From Mageeibacillus sp. UBA5436 (GTDB lineage Bacteria > Bacillota > Clostridia > Saccharofermentanales > DTU023), in assembly GCA_002427545.1 (NCBI GenBank), contig DIRM01000006.1, positions 1 through 36,153 of the forward strand: DNA of 36,153 nucleotides. The letters are read 5' to 3'. Under the pieces are notes generated by a model. It was not told where the DNA came from and did not search any database. It saw only the letters and a program-made list of their open reading frames with translations. Positions within the stretch are counted from its first letter, which is position 1, and each line of letters opens with the position of its first letter. Positions 1-9,556 of the stretch are shown piece after piece. Both the position numbers and the translations under genes were made by a program.

Positions 1-109
1 ACAATATAATTATATCAAAAACTAGATATGGAAAGAAATTCAATGTATAGTTATTTAATAATATTATAGGGGGGAAGAAGACTAGAGATTAGTTATTCTA
101 TAGTAAATA

Positions 110-1558
110 GTGAAAAAGCATAATAATATCTTAAACATCTTAGTTTCAATAATTTTAGCATTAATATTTTCTATATTTCTTTTAGCTGAACAAAGCCTGA
201 TGTTCAATCAAAATGTCGAAGCGGGGATTTTCTCATCGAATAAAACCGAGGATATTGAGGATAATAGTGAAGTGAAGCAACTTGATGATGGGACAATCGA
301 AATAATAAAAGATGATGAGAATTGGTTACTCCCAGAAATTTTTTTTGAGACAGAAAATAAATCTCAACAAGATATTACTTTCCCAGACTTTTCGGAAATT
401 CAAGCCTCTCAATATATTGTAATGGACTTAGACAGCAATGAGATACTATTAGAAAAAGGGATGAATGAAATAGCTTATCCTGCTAGTATGACTAAAGTCT
501 TAACAGCTTTAACTGTGATCGAATCGCCAGACTTTGATTTAGAAAAACCAGTTATTTTTTCTGAATATGCAGTCGATATGCCTTCGCCTGTTTCAGTAAC
601 AGCAGGATTTTCTGCAGGGGAAGAGACTAGCACAAAGAATGCTTTATCATTAATGTTAGTGAAATCAGCGAATGATTGCGCGAGGGCTTTGGCAGAGAAT
701 TATGGCGGTACAGAAGAGGATTTTGTTGTTTTAATGAATGCCAAAGCACAAGAAATTGGCTGTACCAATACGAATATGACAGAATCTGCTGGTTTTGGTT
801 TGGAAGACCATCATTTTAGTCCATATGATTTAGCTTTAATTATTCAAAGAGCGATGCAACATGATATTTTTAATGAAATTGTTTCGACAAAAACCTATTT
901 TGCTGAACCGACTTCTTATAATGGGACAACTGGTTGGCAAGTGGCTTCGAACAGTAATCTTTTGCTGACAGTAGGAGATAATTCATTAAAATCTACGTAT
1001 CTCCATACTTATGATGGAGTTAAAACAGGCACAACAGATTTAGCAGGTTATTGTTTAGCGGCTGCTGTACACACTTATGATGGACGACATTTATGTGGGA
1101 TCATTTTTAATGGCGACATACAATTAGCTTCTGGACAAACTCGAATCGAAATTCTACTAAGAGGAATTTTAGAAAAAGCGGCAATTGATGCAGATTGTCC
1201 TGATGAACAAGATACTTTGGTATTTTTGCAAGATAATCCAGGCATTATAGAAAAAATTCAGATGTTAAAAAAATCTGAAATTAATCAAATTGTGCAAATA
1301 GAAAATTCGGAAAATAACACCGATAATGAAGAGGTAGAATCTAAAATAATTGAAAATAAAAATGGAAGCTCAAAATCAGATAATGATAAAAAGAATGTAA
1401 TACAAAACGATAAAATTAATTCAGAAAAAACAGAAGGACAAAAATTATTAGCAGCAGAAAATATTTTGTTTTTTATAGCTTTATTGCTTCTATTAATCAT
1501 AATCATTGCTTTATCTCGCAAATTGTTTAAATCTAATCATCACAAAAAAAGAAGATGA
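110..1558 (+). CDS. D-alanyl-D-alanine carboxypeptidase (peptidase S11, penicillin-binding protein)
   Basis: This is a 482-residue serine carboxypeptidase that trims the terminal D-Ala of peptidoglycan pentapeptides outside the membrane. The three active-site motifs of the family are visible: SMTK with the nucleophile S126, SAN at 186-188, and KTG at 305-307. Residues about 8-26 are a hydrophobic signal or anchor. An acidic linker (about 40-95) precedes the catalytic domain. The C-terminus has an Asn/Lys/Glu-rich stretch and then a second strong membrane helix (about 450-470) with a basic tail. S11 enzymes usually end in an amphipathic helix, so a true C-terminal transmembrane anchor is notable. 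The start is GTG at 110, because an in-frame TAA lies at 104-106. The only good ribosome site (GGGGGGAAG, near 69-77) is about 30 bases upstream, so initiation is poorly explained. The family call is firm; the exact paralogue (DacA, DacB or DacF) is not. Confidence 0.92.
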   Translation: MKKHNNILNILVSIILALIFSIFLLAEQSLMFNQNVEAGIFSSNKTEDIEDNSEVKQLDDGTIEIIKDDENWLLPEIFFETENKSQQDITFPDFSEIQASQYIVMDLDSNEILLEKGMNEIAYPASMTKVLTALTVIESPDFDLEKPVIFSEYAVDMPSPVSVTAGFSAGEETSTKNALSLMLVKSANDCARALAENYGGTEEDFVVLMNAKAQEIGCTNTNMTESAGFGLEDHHFSPYDLALIIQRAMQHDIFNEIVSTKTYFAEPTSYNGTTGWQVASNSNLLLTVGDNSLKSTYLHTYDGVKTGTTDLAGYCLAAAVHTYDGRHLCGIIFNGDIQLASGQTRIEILLRGILEKAAIDADCPDEQDTLVFLQDNPGIIEKIQMLKKSEINQIVQIENSENNTDNEEVESKIIENKNGSSKSDNDKKNVIQNDKINSEKTEGQKLLAAENILFFIALLLLLIIIIALSRKLFKSNHHKKRR

Positions 1559-1646
1559 AATAATAAAACTGCTGACAAAGAAAAGAAGAGATAAAAGGAT
1601 AAAAACTCAGAAAAACAAAGGTTTGATTATCTAAATGAAATTTTAC

Positions 1647-1675
1647 TTGACAAGTTCATTCAGCTTTTGTATAGT
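1647..1675 (+). promoter_or_regulatory. Sigma-A promoter of rplM-rpsI
   Basis: A consensus -35 TTGACA (1647-1652) is followed after exactly 17 bases by TATAGT (1670-1675). This predicts a start near 1682 and a leader of about 50 bases before rplM. Firmicute rplM leaders can be autoregulated by L13, but I could not confirm such a fold here. Confidence 0.8.
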
Positions 1676-1734
1676 CATAAAGCGTCAAATTTAGACATGA
1701 ATATGATTTTGATAATTATTAGGGGGTCGAATAC

Positions 1735-2166
1735 ATGAAAACTTATGTAGCAAAACCTGCAGAAATAGAACGCAAATGGTATGTTATCGATGCTGAAGAC
1801 TTAGTACTTGGCAGAGTATCTACTGTAATTGCTTCTATCTTACGCGGAAAACATAAAGCGGAATATACACCTTTTGTTGATACTGGCGATTACGTTATCG
1901 TCATTAATGCAGAAAAAGTAAGATTAACAGGTAATAAAGAAGATCAAAAGACTTATCGCAGACATAGCTTATATCCAGGCGGCTTAAAAGAAGTTCCTTT
2001 TAAAGAAATGCAAGCTAAACATCCAGAACGCTTAATTAAATTAGCCGTAAAAGGCATGTTACCTAAAAATGCTTTAGGAAAACAAATGCTCAAAAAATTA
2101 AAAGTTTTTGCTGGTCCTGAACATGATCATCAAGCGCAAAAACCAGAAGTTTGGGAAATTAAGTAA
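1735..2166 (+). CDS. rplM: 50S ribosomal protein L13
   Basis: A 143-residue protein of the length and sequence expected for bacterial L13. It opens with the typical N-terminal part (KWYVIDAED, then LGRVST and a lysine-rich loop). The conserved Y-R-H-S-x-Y-PGG block sits near residues 70-80, and GMLPKN is near 107-112. L13 binds 23S rRNA early in large-subunit assembly. The ATG has a strong ribosome site (AGGGGG, about 1721-1726) and lies downstream of a consensus promoter. The stop is 14 bases before rpsI, the near-universal partner of rplM. Confidence 0.98.
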   Translation: MKTYVAKPAEIERKWYVIDAEDLVLGRVSTVIASILRGKHKAEYTPFVDTGDYVIVINAEKVRLTGNKEDQKTYRRHSLYPGGLKEVPFKEMQAKHPERLIKLAVKGMLPKNALGKQMLKKLKVFAGPEHDHQAQKPEVWEIK

Positions 2167-2180
2167 GGGGGACAGAAATT

Positions 2181-2579
2181 ATGGCAAACAAAGATTATTA
2201 TTATGGAACTGGTCGTCGTAAACAAGCTATCGCTCGCGTACGTTTATATCCTGGACAAGGTAAAATAACCGTTAATGATAAAGCTTTTGAAGAATATTTC
2301 CATCTTGGAACCTTACGTTTTATCGTTATGCAACCTCTAGAGGCTACAAACTCTAATGAAAAGTATGATATTATCGTTAATGTTCATGGTGGCGGATTAT
2401 CTGGTCAGGCTGGTGCAGTACGACATGGTATTGCTAGAGCATTGGTAGAAGCTGATGCTGAGAGCAATAAAGCAGCTTTAAAGAAAGCTGGATTCCTTAC
2501 TCGTGACTCAAGAGTTAAAGAGCGTAAAAAATACGGTCTCAAAAAAGCGCGTAAAGCATCTCAATTCTCAAAACGTTAA
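2181..2579 (+). CDS. rpsI: 30S ribosomal protein S9
   Basis: A 132-residue S9 with the diagnostic N-terminal GTGRRK, the central GGG-S-GQ segment (about 71-78) and the basic C-terminus ending in SKR. In the ribosome this tail reaches the P-site tRNA. It starts 14 bases after rplM with a strong AAGGGGGA site and ends at an intrinsic terminator, so rplM-rpsI is a closed two-gene operon. Confidence 0.98.
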   Translation: MANKDYYYGTGRRKQAIARVRLYPGQGKITVNDKAFEEYFHLGTLRFIVMQPLEATNSNEKYDIIVNVHGGGLSGQAGAVRHGIARALVEADAESNKAALKKAGFLTRDSRVKERKKYGLKKARKASQFSKR

Positions 2580-2604
2580 TTTATTTTTATACTTTATCTA
2601 TTTG

Positions 2605-2633
2605 AGCCTCCGCGCAAGTCGGGGGCTTTTTTT
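2605..2633 (+). terminator. Intrinsic terminator after rpsI
   Basis: AGCCTCCG (2605-2612) pairs with CGGGGGCT (2620-2627), with one G-T pair and a 7-base loop, and runs straight into seven T. It is a classical Rho-independent terminator closing the ribosomal operon. Confidence 0.92.
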
Positions 2634-2662
2634 AAGAAAAATATTAAGGATCAAGCTTTAAT

Positions 2663-3160
2663 ATGACAAAACAAATTTATCAAGAAAGATCCTATTTTAC
2701 AGATTCTGTAGAACAAACCTATGCTTTTGGTGAAAGGCTCGGAGAAATTTTGCAAGCTAACGACGTGATCGCTTTATTAGGTGATCTTGGCGCAGGTAAA
2801 ACAACCTTGACTCATGGCATTGCAAAAGGTCTAAAGATAAAAACACCTATTTCAAGCCCTACCTTTACCCTTTTATTTGAACATACAAAAAGTGAACGAA
2901 ATATTCCCCTATATCATTTTGATGCATATCGTTTAACCGATGAAAATGAATGGTATGATGCAGGATTTATGGATTATTTGGACAATAATGGCGTTTCTAT
3001 TATTGAATGGGCGGATCGAATCAAAACGGTTTTACCTGCAAGAACAATTTGGCTATCTTTAAAAAGTGATTTAAATAATTTAGACTGGAGAGAGTTTCAG
3101 CTTAACGTGCCAGAACAGAGAGATTTTGCTTGGCAAGCTCTAGAAAACTGGCAAGAATAA
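2663..3160 (+). CDS. tsaE: tRNA t6A biosynthesis ATPase TsaE
   Basis: A 165-residue P-loop ATPase of the YjeE/TsaE family. The Walker A motif GDLGAGKTT is at residues 40-48. The conserved SPTFTL block is near 69-74, and an H-F-D-x-Y-R segment is near 95-100. TsaE acts with TsaB and TsaD to place threonylcarbamoyl on A37 of ANN-decoding tRNAs. tsaB follows after a short intergenic palindrome; tsaD and rimI are not in the window. A moderate ribosome site (AAGGAT) lies upstream of the ATG. Confidence 0.95.
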   Translation: MTKQIYQERSYFTDSVEQTYAFGERLGEILQANDVIALLGDLGAGKTTLTHGIAKGLKIKTPISSPTFTLLFEHTKSERNIPLYHFDAYRLTDENEWYDAGFMDYLDNNGVSIIEWADRIKTVLPARTIWLSLKSDLNNLDWREFQLNVPEQRDFAWQALENWQE

Positions 3161-3167
3161 AAAATAT

Positions 3168-3194
3168 TTATATGATTTTTTAAAAATCATATAA
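3168..3194. repeat. Perfect 27-bp palindrome between tsaE and tsaB
   Basis: TTATATGATTTTT (3168-3180) and its exact reverse complement (3182-3194) flank a single T. Folded as RNA the central T/A run would form the loop. There is no GC-rich stem or clear downstream T-tract, so it is a poor terminator. It could be a weak attenuator, an RNA-processing hairpin or a protein site. Confidence 0.6.
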
Positions 3195-3215
3195 TAAAAA
3201 AGAAAGGGATCTTTA

Positions 3216-3959
3216 ATGGAAAATCAATTGTTATCAAATGATTTTTATTTATTAGCCTTTGATACATCAGGTAAAAGTTTATCAATTGCCATCTTAAAAC
3301 AAGATCAATTATTAGCAGAAAAATTTCTAAATATTAATAATCAACATTCAGTAAATTTTTTACCCGCTTTAAAAGGATTATTAGAAGAGACAAATCTTTC
3401 TTTTAATGATATCTCTGCTCTTGCTGTAAGCATTGGACCAGGCTCTTTTACCGGAATTCGCATCGGTGTTTCAACAGCGAATACTATGGCATTTGACTTA
3501 AATATTCCAATTTTTGGTATTTCTTCTTTAAAAGCTTTGGCAGAGCCTTTATTAAGTACAGATAAATATCTTTTACCAGCTTTCGATGCTAGAGGCGGCA
3601 GAGTTTATGCAACTTTATTAAAAGACGGTGAAATAATGATTGACGATCGTCAATTCGTTGATAATGATTTAGTACAATTATTAAATGAAAAAAAATTGCA
3701 AAATAAAAAGATTTTAACCATAGGAGATGGGAGAGAAACTGTAAATAAATTATTAGGATCAGCTGGCTTTTCAAACATTTCACAAATTCAAAATAATGAT
3801 CGTTTAAATTATATTTCTGCTGAATCGATAGCTAGACTTGCATTAAAACAAATTCAAACTGAACCAGATATTTTAATGAAAAAATTTCAAAATCCCATTG
3901 TGCCTGAATATTGTGCTATCACACAAGCAGAAAGAAATCTCAAAAAGAATAAAAACTAA
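3216..3959 (+). CDS. tsaB: tRNA t6A biosynthesis protein TsaB
   Basis: A 247-residue member of the ASKHA-fold TsaB/YeaZ family. The N-terminal LAFDTSGKSLSIAI strand resembles an ATPase phosphate loop. The family motif GPGSFTGIRIG is near residues 75-85, followed by the helix GVSTANTMAFDL. TsaB is the non-catalytic scaffold that dimerises with TsaD and recruits TsaE. The gene has a good AAAGGGA site and follows tsaE, matching the usual tsaE-tsaB order. Its length is typical of Firmicute TsaB. Confidence 0.94.
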   Translation: MENQLLSNDFYLLAFDTSGKSLSIAILKQDQLLAEKFLNINNQHSVNFLPALKGLLEETNLSFNDISALAVSIGPGSFTGIRIGVSTANTMAFDLNIPIFGISSLKALAEPLLSTDKYLLPAFDARGGRVYATLLKDGEIMIDDRQFVDNDLVQLLNEKKLQNKKILTIGDGRETVNKLLGSAGFSNISQIQNNDRLNYISAESIARLALKQIQTEPDILMKKFQNPIVPEYCAITQAERNLKKNKN

Positions 3960-4004
3960 TATTCTGATATAAGTACAATAAAGTTAAAGCTGAGAAATTT
4001 TGAG

Positions 4005-5117
4005 ATGCGAAACATATTTACGTATAAAAACGATAAACAATTAAAATTCTTATCTTATCTCGTTTATTTTATGATAATTTTAATCTTGCTAATTATGCTA
4101 AGTACAGCCTGTTCAATGAATCATCAAAAAGAACAACCTGAGCAAAGTAATCATAAAATAACAGACTCTATTACCCCAATTGAACAGACAGGCTTTTATT
4201 TTGATACAGTTTGTACGATTGGTATTTATGATATGGAAAATTTTAATGAAGAAAATGCTTTAGCAGAAATTGAACATATTTTTAATCTATGTGAAGAGTA
4301 TGATCTGCTCTTTAGCATGACAAATATAAACAGTGATGTTTATCGGATTAATCATGCCGAAGGTAAAACCGTAAAAGTAGACCCTTTGACGGTAGAATTA
4401 ATTAAAAAAGGCATTATTTATGGTGATTTATCAGATGGCATGTTTGATATTACCATCGGAGGAGTTAGTACTTTATGGGATTTTCATAATGTGGAAAATC
4501 CTAAATTACCAGATGATGAAATATTAAAAGACGCTCTTCCTCATATTGATTATAAAAATATTAATATTATTAACGAAACAGAAGTTCAATTAAAAGATCC
4601 TAAAGCCAAAATTGATTTGGGTGGTATTGCTAAAGGCTATATTGCTGATTTAATCTATAAAAAATTAAAAAAAGATGAAGTGATTAGTGCGATGATTAAC
4701 TTAGGTGGAAATCTAGCTTGTATTGGTAAAAAACCAGGACAAGATTATTTTACAGCGGGAATACGTCTACCCTTTTCCGATAAAGAAGAAATTATTGGAA
4801 CGACTTTGTTAAATGATGAAACGCTTGTCACATCTGGTATTTATGAGCGTTATTTTAAAATAGATGATGTTTTATATCATCATATCTTAAACCCAGAAAC
4901 AGGTTATCCTTTTGCTACAGATGTTTTAAGTGTGACCATTAAATCTAAGGCAGAACAAAGTGCTGATTGTGATGCGCTATCGACAATTTGTTTGAGCTTG
5001 GGTGTTCAAAAAGGCAAAAAATTAATTGAAAGCTTAGATGGTTATGAAGCCGCTTTCATTGATTTAAATAATCAAATTATTTTAACTTCAGGCATGGAAT
5101 TGAATGCTATTGAATAA
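4005..5117 (+). CDS. apbE: FAD:protein FMN transferase (ApbE family), probable lipoprotein
   Basis: A 370-residue ApbE-family enzyme, which attaches FMN covalently to Thr/Ser of redox proteins such as Rnf or Nqr subunits. Visible family motifs are DLGGIAKGYIAD (about 206-217), the MINLGGN segment and the late HHILNPETGYP block. A hydrophobic segment (about 12-35) ends in STAC with C36, a probable but imperfect lipobox. The protein is therefore likely tethered outside the membrane, where ApbE acts. The ribosome site before ATG 4005 is weak. No Rnf or Nqr target gene is in the window. It sits 45 bases after tsaB and may be read through from it. Confidence 0.93.
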   Translation: MRNIFTYKNDKQLKFLSYLVYFMIILILLIMLSTACSMNHQKEQPEQSNHKITDSITPIEQTGFYFDTVCTIGIYDMENFNEENALAEIEHIFNLCEEYDLLFSMTNINSDVYRINHAEGKTVKVDPLTVELIKKGIIYGDLSDGMFDITIGGVSTLWDFHNVENPKLPDDEILKDALPHIDYKNINIINETEVQLKDPKAKIDLGGIAKGYIADLIYKKLKKDEVISAMINLGGNLACIGKKPGQDYFTAGIRLPFSDKEEIIGTTLLNDETLVTSGIYERYFKIDDVLYHHILNPETGYPFATDVLSVTIKSKAEQSADCDALSTICLSLGVQKGKKLIESLDGYEAAFIDLNNQIILTSGMELNAIE

Positions 5118-5400
5118 AATATTTTGAATCGAACAATTCTTAATAAAACATAAAAATCCTAATGTTCCTCTTTTTAGTTGTGATTACAACAGATTCTCAT
5201 TTGTATTTATGGTATTTTATATATAATCAATAAGATAAAAATAAAAAATAATGACTCAATGCACATATATGCTATTGAAAGTGGGCAATATTTTCGCCTT
5301 GACAAGAACGGACTTCATTCAGTTAAAGTGGATGGAAAGTTTAAAATGGCATTATTGCTTACATTAAAATAAAGTAAATAGAAAATGGTGAGGTGTGAAA
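5118..5400 (+). promoter_or_regulatory. hcp upstream region with candidate promoter and inverted repeat
   Basis: No gene is seen in this 283-base gap. A TATAAT (5222-5227) has TTGTAT (5201-5206) upstream at a short 15-base spacing. Further upstream is the inverted repeat GTTGT-GATT-ACAAC (5177-5190), about 50 bases before the predicted start, where CRP/FNR-family activators often bind. A perfect TTGACA at 5299-5304 lacks a convincing -10. The leader would be about 165 bases. The regulatory role is inferred. Confidence 0.4.
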
Positions 5401-7038
5401 ATGGAAAATCAAATGTTTTGTTTTCAATGTCAAGAAACAGCTGCAGGTAAAGGCTGCACAAAGGTTGGAGTTTGTGGCAAAAAACCAGAAGTTGCTGCTT
5501 TACAAGATTTATTAATCTTTGTAACAAAAGGAGTTTCAGCAATTAATCAACAACTTCGTAAAGAGAATAAAGAAATTCCCATTGATGTTAATCATTTGGT
5601 AACAATTAATCTTTTTGCGACGATAACAAATGCAAATTTTGATTCAGATGCGCTTATAGCTAGAATTAAAGAGAGTCTTCGAGTCAAGAGCCAAATGATT
5701 GAATTAGTCGATGATAAAAATGCTATACCAGAGGCAGCTCTTTGGGATGGATCCGAAAATGAATTTCTTTCCATGGCAGCTGAAGTAGGCGTGCTAAGCA
5801 CAGAAAATGAAGACATTCGTAGTTTACGCGAGTTGATAATTTATGGATTAAAAGGTCTTGCAGCTTACACAAAGCATGCCAATGTATTATTGCAAGAAGA
5901 TGCTGAAGTTGATGAATTTATTCAAAAAGCACTTGCAGCTACATTAGACGATTCGCTTACTATAGATGACTTAGTAGATTTGACATTAAAAACAGGAGAA
6001 TGTGGTGTTAAGGGTATGGCTTTATTAGATAAAGCTAATACAGAAACTTATGGTAATCCAGAAATTACAACAGTTGAACTTGGTGTACGCAATAATCCTG
6101 GTATTTTGATTTCTGGACATGATTTACGTGATCTTGAAATGCTCTTAGAACAAACACAAGATACTGGAATTGATGTTTATACGCATGGCGAAATGTTACC
6201 TGCTCAATATTATCCTGCATTTAAGAAATATCCTAATTTTGCTGGCAATTATGGTAATGCTTGGTGGAAACAAAAAGAAGAATTTGAGAGCTTTAATGGT
6301 CCAATTCTATTGACAACAAATTGTCTTGTTCCTCCAAAAGCAAGTTATATAGACCGCGTTTATACGACAGGTGTTGTAGGTTATCCAGGCTGCAAACATA
6401 TCGATGGTGAAATTGGAGATACAAAAGACTTTTCAAAGATTATTGAACAAGCTAAAGCTTGTCCTCCTCCAACAGAATTAGAAACGGGAGAACTTGTTGG
6501 CGGCTTTGCTCATGCTCAAGTTTTTGCATTGGCTGATCAAGTCGTTAAAGCCGTCAAATCAGGTGCTATCAAAAAATTTATTGTTATGGCAGGTTGTGAT
6601 GGTCGCCATAAAACAAGAGAATATTATACAGAATTCGCAAATGCATTACCTAAAGACACCATCATCTTGACTGCTGGTTGTGCCAAATATCGTTATAATA
6701 AATTACCTCTTGGTGATATTGGTGGTATTCCACGCGTTTTAGATGCTGGTCAATGTAATGACTCCTATTCATTGGTATTAATTGCCTTGAAACTTCAAGA
6801 AATCTTTGGAGTTAACAGTATAAATGAACTACCAATTGTCTATAATATTGCCTGGTATGAGCAAAAAGCAGTTATTGTATTATTGGCATTATTATCCCTA
6901 GGTGTGAAAAATATACATTTAGGACCAACATTACCTGCATTCTTATCACCGAATGTAGCCAATGTCTTAATTGAAAACTTTGGCATTGCGGGTATTGGAG
7001 AAGTTGAGGATGATATTAAAACACTAATCGGTGCATAA
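5401..7038 (+). CDS. hcp: Hydroxylamine reductase / hybrid-cluster protein (prismane)
   Basis: A 545-residue hybrid-cluster protein. The N-terminal cluster cysteines are C7, C10, C19 and C25 (C-x2-C-x8-C-x5-C), the arrangement of Hcp from strict anaerobes. Hybrid-cluster ligands appear in order as the H in SGHDLRD, the E in HGEMLPA, then TTNCLVPP, the persulfide Cys in [13 protein letters not shown] and DAGQCND. Hcp reduces hydroxylamine in vitro and handles NO in vivo; it acts in the cytoplasm. The ATG at 5401 is chosen because GAGG at 5390-5393 is 7 bases away. The in-frame GTG at 5395 would leave one base. A macrodomain gene follows after 25 bases. Confidence 0.97.
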   Translation: MENQMFCFQCQETAAGKGCTKVGVCGKKPEVAALQDLLIFVTKGVSAINQQLRKENKEIPIDVNHLVTINLFATITNANFDSDALIARIKESLRVKSQMIELVDDKNAIPEAALWDGSENEFLSMAAEVGVLSTENEDIRSLRELIIYGLKGLAAYTKHANVLLQEDAEVDEFIQKALAATLDDSLTIDDLVDLTLKTGECGVKGMALLDKANTETYGNPEITTVELGVRNNPGILISGHDLRDLEMLLEQTQDTGIDVYTHGEMLPAQYYPAFKKYPNFAGNYGNAWWKQKEEFESFNGPILLTTNCLVPPKASYIDRVYTTGVVGYPGCKHIDGEIGDTKDFSKIIEQAKACPPPTELETGELVGGFAHAQVFALADQVVKAVKSGAIKKFIVMAGCDGRHKTREYYTEFANALPKDTIILTAGCAKYRYNKLPLGDIGGIPRVLDAGQCNDSYSLVLIALKLQEIFGVNSINELPIVYNIAWYEQKAVIVLLALLSLGVKNIHLGPTLPAFLSPNVANVLIENFGIAGIGEVEDDIKTLIGA

Positions 7039-7063
7039 TATCATTATTTTTGGAGAATAAATT

Positions 7064-7570
7064 ATGTCGTTAAAAATTGTTAAAAACGATATAACTAAAA
7101 TGAAAGTAGATGCTATAGTAAATGCTGCTAATTCATCTTTACTTGGAGGTGGCGGCGTAGATGGTGCTATTCATCGTGCTGCCGGCAAAGGTTTACTAGA
7201 AGAATGTAGGAGTTTAGGCGGTTGTGAGACAGGTCATGCCAAAATCACAAACGCTTATGACTTACCTTGCAAATATGTTATTCATACCGTTGGTCCAATT
7301 TGGAAAGGCGGTCAATATCAAGAAAAAGAACTTCTAGAGTCTTGTTATCAAAAATCTTTGCAGCTAGCAAAAGAACATCATTGTAAAACGGTGGCTTTTC
7401 CTTTGATTTCTTCTGGTGTATATGGATACCCAAAGGATCAAGCATTGCAAGTTGCCGTAAATACGATACAAAATTTTTTGCAAGATGAAGAGATGATGGT
7501 TTATCTTGTCGCTTTTGATAATGCTATTTATAAAATTAGCAAAGATTTATATGGTGATTTATTAGAGTGA
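7064..7570 (+). CDS. Macrodomain protein, probable O-acetyl-ADP-ribose deacetylase / ADP-ribosyl hydrolase
   Basis: A 168-residue stand-alone macrodomain of the MacroD/YmdB class. The ADP-ribose pocket is visible: NDIT near 7-10, [19 protein letters not shown] (near 19-37) with the catalytic-loop Asn and Gly-rich turn, VGPIW near 75-79, and the diphosphate-binding loop SSGVYGYP near 119-126. Such enzymes remove ADP-ribose from acidic residues or deacetylate O-acetyl-ADP-ribose. It has a TGGAGA ribosome site, lies 25 bases after hcp and is followed by the only terminator of the pair. The two genes are therefore probably co-transcribed. Substrate is not predictable from sequence. Confidence 0.93.
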   Translation: MSLKIVKNDITKMKVDAIVNAANSSLLGGGGVDGAIHRAAGKGLLEECRSLGGCETGHAKITNAYDLPCKYVIHTVGPIWKGGQYQEKELLESCYQKSLQLAKEHHCKTVAFPLISSGVYGYPKDQALQVAVNTIQNFLQDEEMMVYLVAFDNAIYKISKDLYGDLLE

Positions 7571-7641
7571 TTATCAACCGATTTTAAAATCATCGTGTTT
7601 TAATTTTAATCAAAAAATGAAAAAGTTATAAATATTACACA

Positions 7642-7691
7642 AAAAAAAAGAACCAGCTTGATGCTAAAAATGATCAAGTTGGTTCTTTTTG
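7642..7691. terminator. Bidirectional terminator between the macrodomain gene and the ABC exporter
   Basis: GAACCAGCTTGAT (7651-7663) pairs with ATCAAGTTGGTTC (7674-7686) with one G-T pair. A run of nine A precedes the stem and five T follow, so it can stop transcription from both converging sides. Confidence 0.9.
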
Positions 7692-7708
7692 ATTTCTAAA
7701 AAAAATGG

Positions 7709-9556
7709 TTATGCAACTTCTTCAAATTGACTATTATATAGTTCAGCATAGAAGCCATTTTCTTTCAATAATTCATCATGTGTGCCGCTTTCTATGATAT
7801 CGCCATCACGCATGACAAGAATTAAATCTGCATTTTTAATAGTTGAAAGTCTATGGGCAATGACAAAAGAAGTGCGCCCTGCCATTAAAGTATCCATAGC
7901 TTTTTGAATCAACTCTTCAGTACGTGTATCAACAGAGCTAGTTGCTTCATCTAAAATTAACATCGGTGCATCCTCTATCATTGCTCTTGCAATGGTAATA
8001 AGCTGTTTTTCTCCTGCTGAAAGATTAGCTTCATCGCCAATCACTGTGTCATATCCATTTGGCAAAGTTGTAATGAAATGGTGAACACCAGCAGCTTGAC
8101 AAGCTTCAACGATTTGCTCATCTGTTACACCTTGTTTATTGAAAACAATATTTTCTTTGATTGTTCCTTGAAATAACCACGTGTCTTGTAATACCATGCA
8201 GAACAAACTATGAACATTTTCACGTTTTAAGTCTGCTATAGACGTCCCATCAATTTTTATATCACCACCGTTCAGCTCATAAAAACGCATCAATAAATTT
8301 ACCATTGTTGTTTTACCAGCACCAGTTGGTCCAACAATTGCGATTTTTTGACCTGCAATAGCTTTAGCTGAAAAGTTATGAATGATTAATTTGTCGCTAT
8401 TATAACCAAAGGAAACATTTTCAAAAGAAACATCACCTTTTATAGTATCTAGGACAGCAGTCTTATTACTTTCATCATGAAGTTCTTCTTCTTCGAGAAA
8501 TTCAAAAACACGCTCTCCAGCTGCGGCAGCGGATTGCAATGTCGTTGCAGCTTGTGCAAGTTGAGATAATGGTTGTGTAAAAAGCCTAATATAGATCATA
8601 AAGGCAACGATGACGCCAAATCCAATACTTCCATTCATAGCAAGCACGGCACCTACTACACAAACAGCAACATAACCAAAGTTGCCGATAAACATCATAA
8701 GAGGTTGCATAAGTCCTGAAAAGAATTGAGATTTCCAGGCACTATCATAAAGTTTATCATTTATTTCTTTAAAAGTTTTCTTTGCAGCATTTTCGCCATT
8801 ATAAGCTTTTACTACAGTATGTCCAGCATAGATTTCTTCAATATGGCCATTTACTGCGCCTAAATTATTCTGCTGACGATCAAAATATTTTTGTGAATGA
8901 CTGATAATTAAAAACATGAGAGCTAAACCGATGCTAGCAGCAATAACAGCTGTTAGTGTCATTTTGACATTGATACTTAGCATCATGATTAATGAGCCAA
9001 AAAACATGAAAATAGCAGTTACAATTGAACCAATACTTTGATTTAATGTTTGAGAAATCATATCGACATCATTGGTTACTCGGCTTAATACATCGCCATA
9101 ACTTGTTGTATCAAAATATTTAAGAGGTAATCTATTTATTTTTTGAGAAATATCAGTTCGTAATCTTTTTGAGACTTTTTGTGAAATAACAGTCATGATA
9201 AAGCCTTGCGCATAATTAAGCACATAGCCAAAGCTATATATCACAGCTAAAAACTTAACGATTTTAATGATTGCATCAATATCGATTTCTGTTGCAATGC
9301 CAGCCGTGATAATATCAGCTAATTCACTTATTTTGGAAGGCCCTATAAGATTAAATATGGTACCGATACAAGCAAATAAAAATGCAATTATGATGGCAGG
9401 TAGGTAGGGTTTACAGTAAGCAATCAACTTAGCCCATGTAGCTCCAAAATTTTTTGCTTTTTCGCCTTTGCCTCGCATATGTCCAGGATGTCCACCAGGA
9501 TGCATTCTTCTATTCATTTTTTTATTTGATCCGATTTCATATTCGTTTTTAGGCAT
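7709..9556 (-). CDS. ABC exporter half-transporter (canonical ATPase half of a heterodimer)
   Basis: A 615-residue type IV ABC exporter half: a His/Gly/Met-rich cytoplasmic N-terminus (1-40), six transmembrane segments (about 45-330) and an ATPase domain (about 370-605). The ATPase has Walker A GPTGAGKTT, signature LSAGE, Walker B MLILDEAT with the catalytic Glu, and H-loop AHRLST, all canonical. Homologous exporters pair this half with one whose ATPase is degenerate. That second half is the overlapping upstream gene (8-base overlap), but here it has lost its membrane domain. This half may homodimerise, use another partner or be losing function. Substrate is unknown; relatives export drugs, lipids or peptides. 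Confidence 0.93.
   Translation of the reverse strand: MPKNEYEIGSNKKMNRRMHPGGHPGHMRGKGEKAKNFGATWAKLIAYCKPYLPAIIIAFLFACIGTIFNLIGPSKISELADIITAGIATEIDIDAIIKIVKFLAVIYSFGYVLNYAQGFIMTVISQKVSKRLRTDISQKINRLPLKYFDTTSYGDVLSRVTNDVDMISQTLNQSIGSIVTAIFMFFGSLIMMLSINVKMTLTAVIAASIGLALMFLIISHSQKYFDRQQNNLGAVNGHIEEIYAGHTVVKAYNGENAAKKTFKEINDKLYDSAWKSQFFSGLMQPLMMFIGNFGYVAVCVVGAVLAMNGSIGFGVIVAFMIYIRLFTQPLSQLAQAATTLQSAAAAGERVFEFLEEEELHDESNKTAVLDTIKGDVSFENVSFGYNSDKLIIHNFSAKAIAGQKIAIVGPTGAGKTTMVNLLMRFYELNGGDIKIDGTSIADLKRENVHSLFCMVLQDTWLFQGTIKENIVFNKQGVTDEQIVEACQAAGVHHFITTLPNGYDTVIGDEANLSAGEKQLITIARAMIEDAPMLILDEATSSVDTRTEELIQKAMDTLMAGRTSFVIAHRLSTIKNADLILVMRDGDIIESGTHDELLKENGFYAELYNSQFEEVA

Noticed and set aside
5299..5338. 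TTGACAAG followed by TTCATTCAG, also seen at the rplM promoter (1647-1663) with a different gap
   Set aside because: The two words are short and in different spacing, and the hcp copy has no good -10. With this base composition such a coincidence is expected somewhere in 36 kb.
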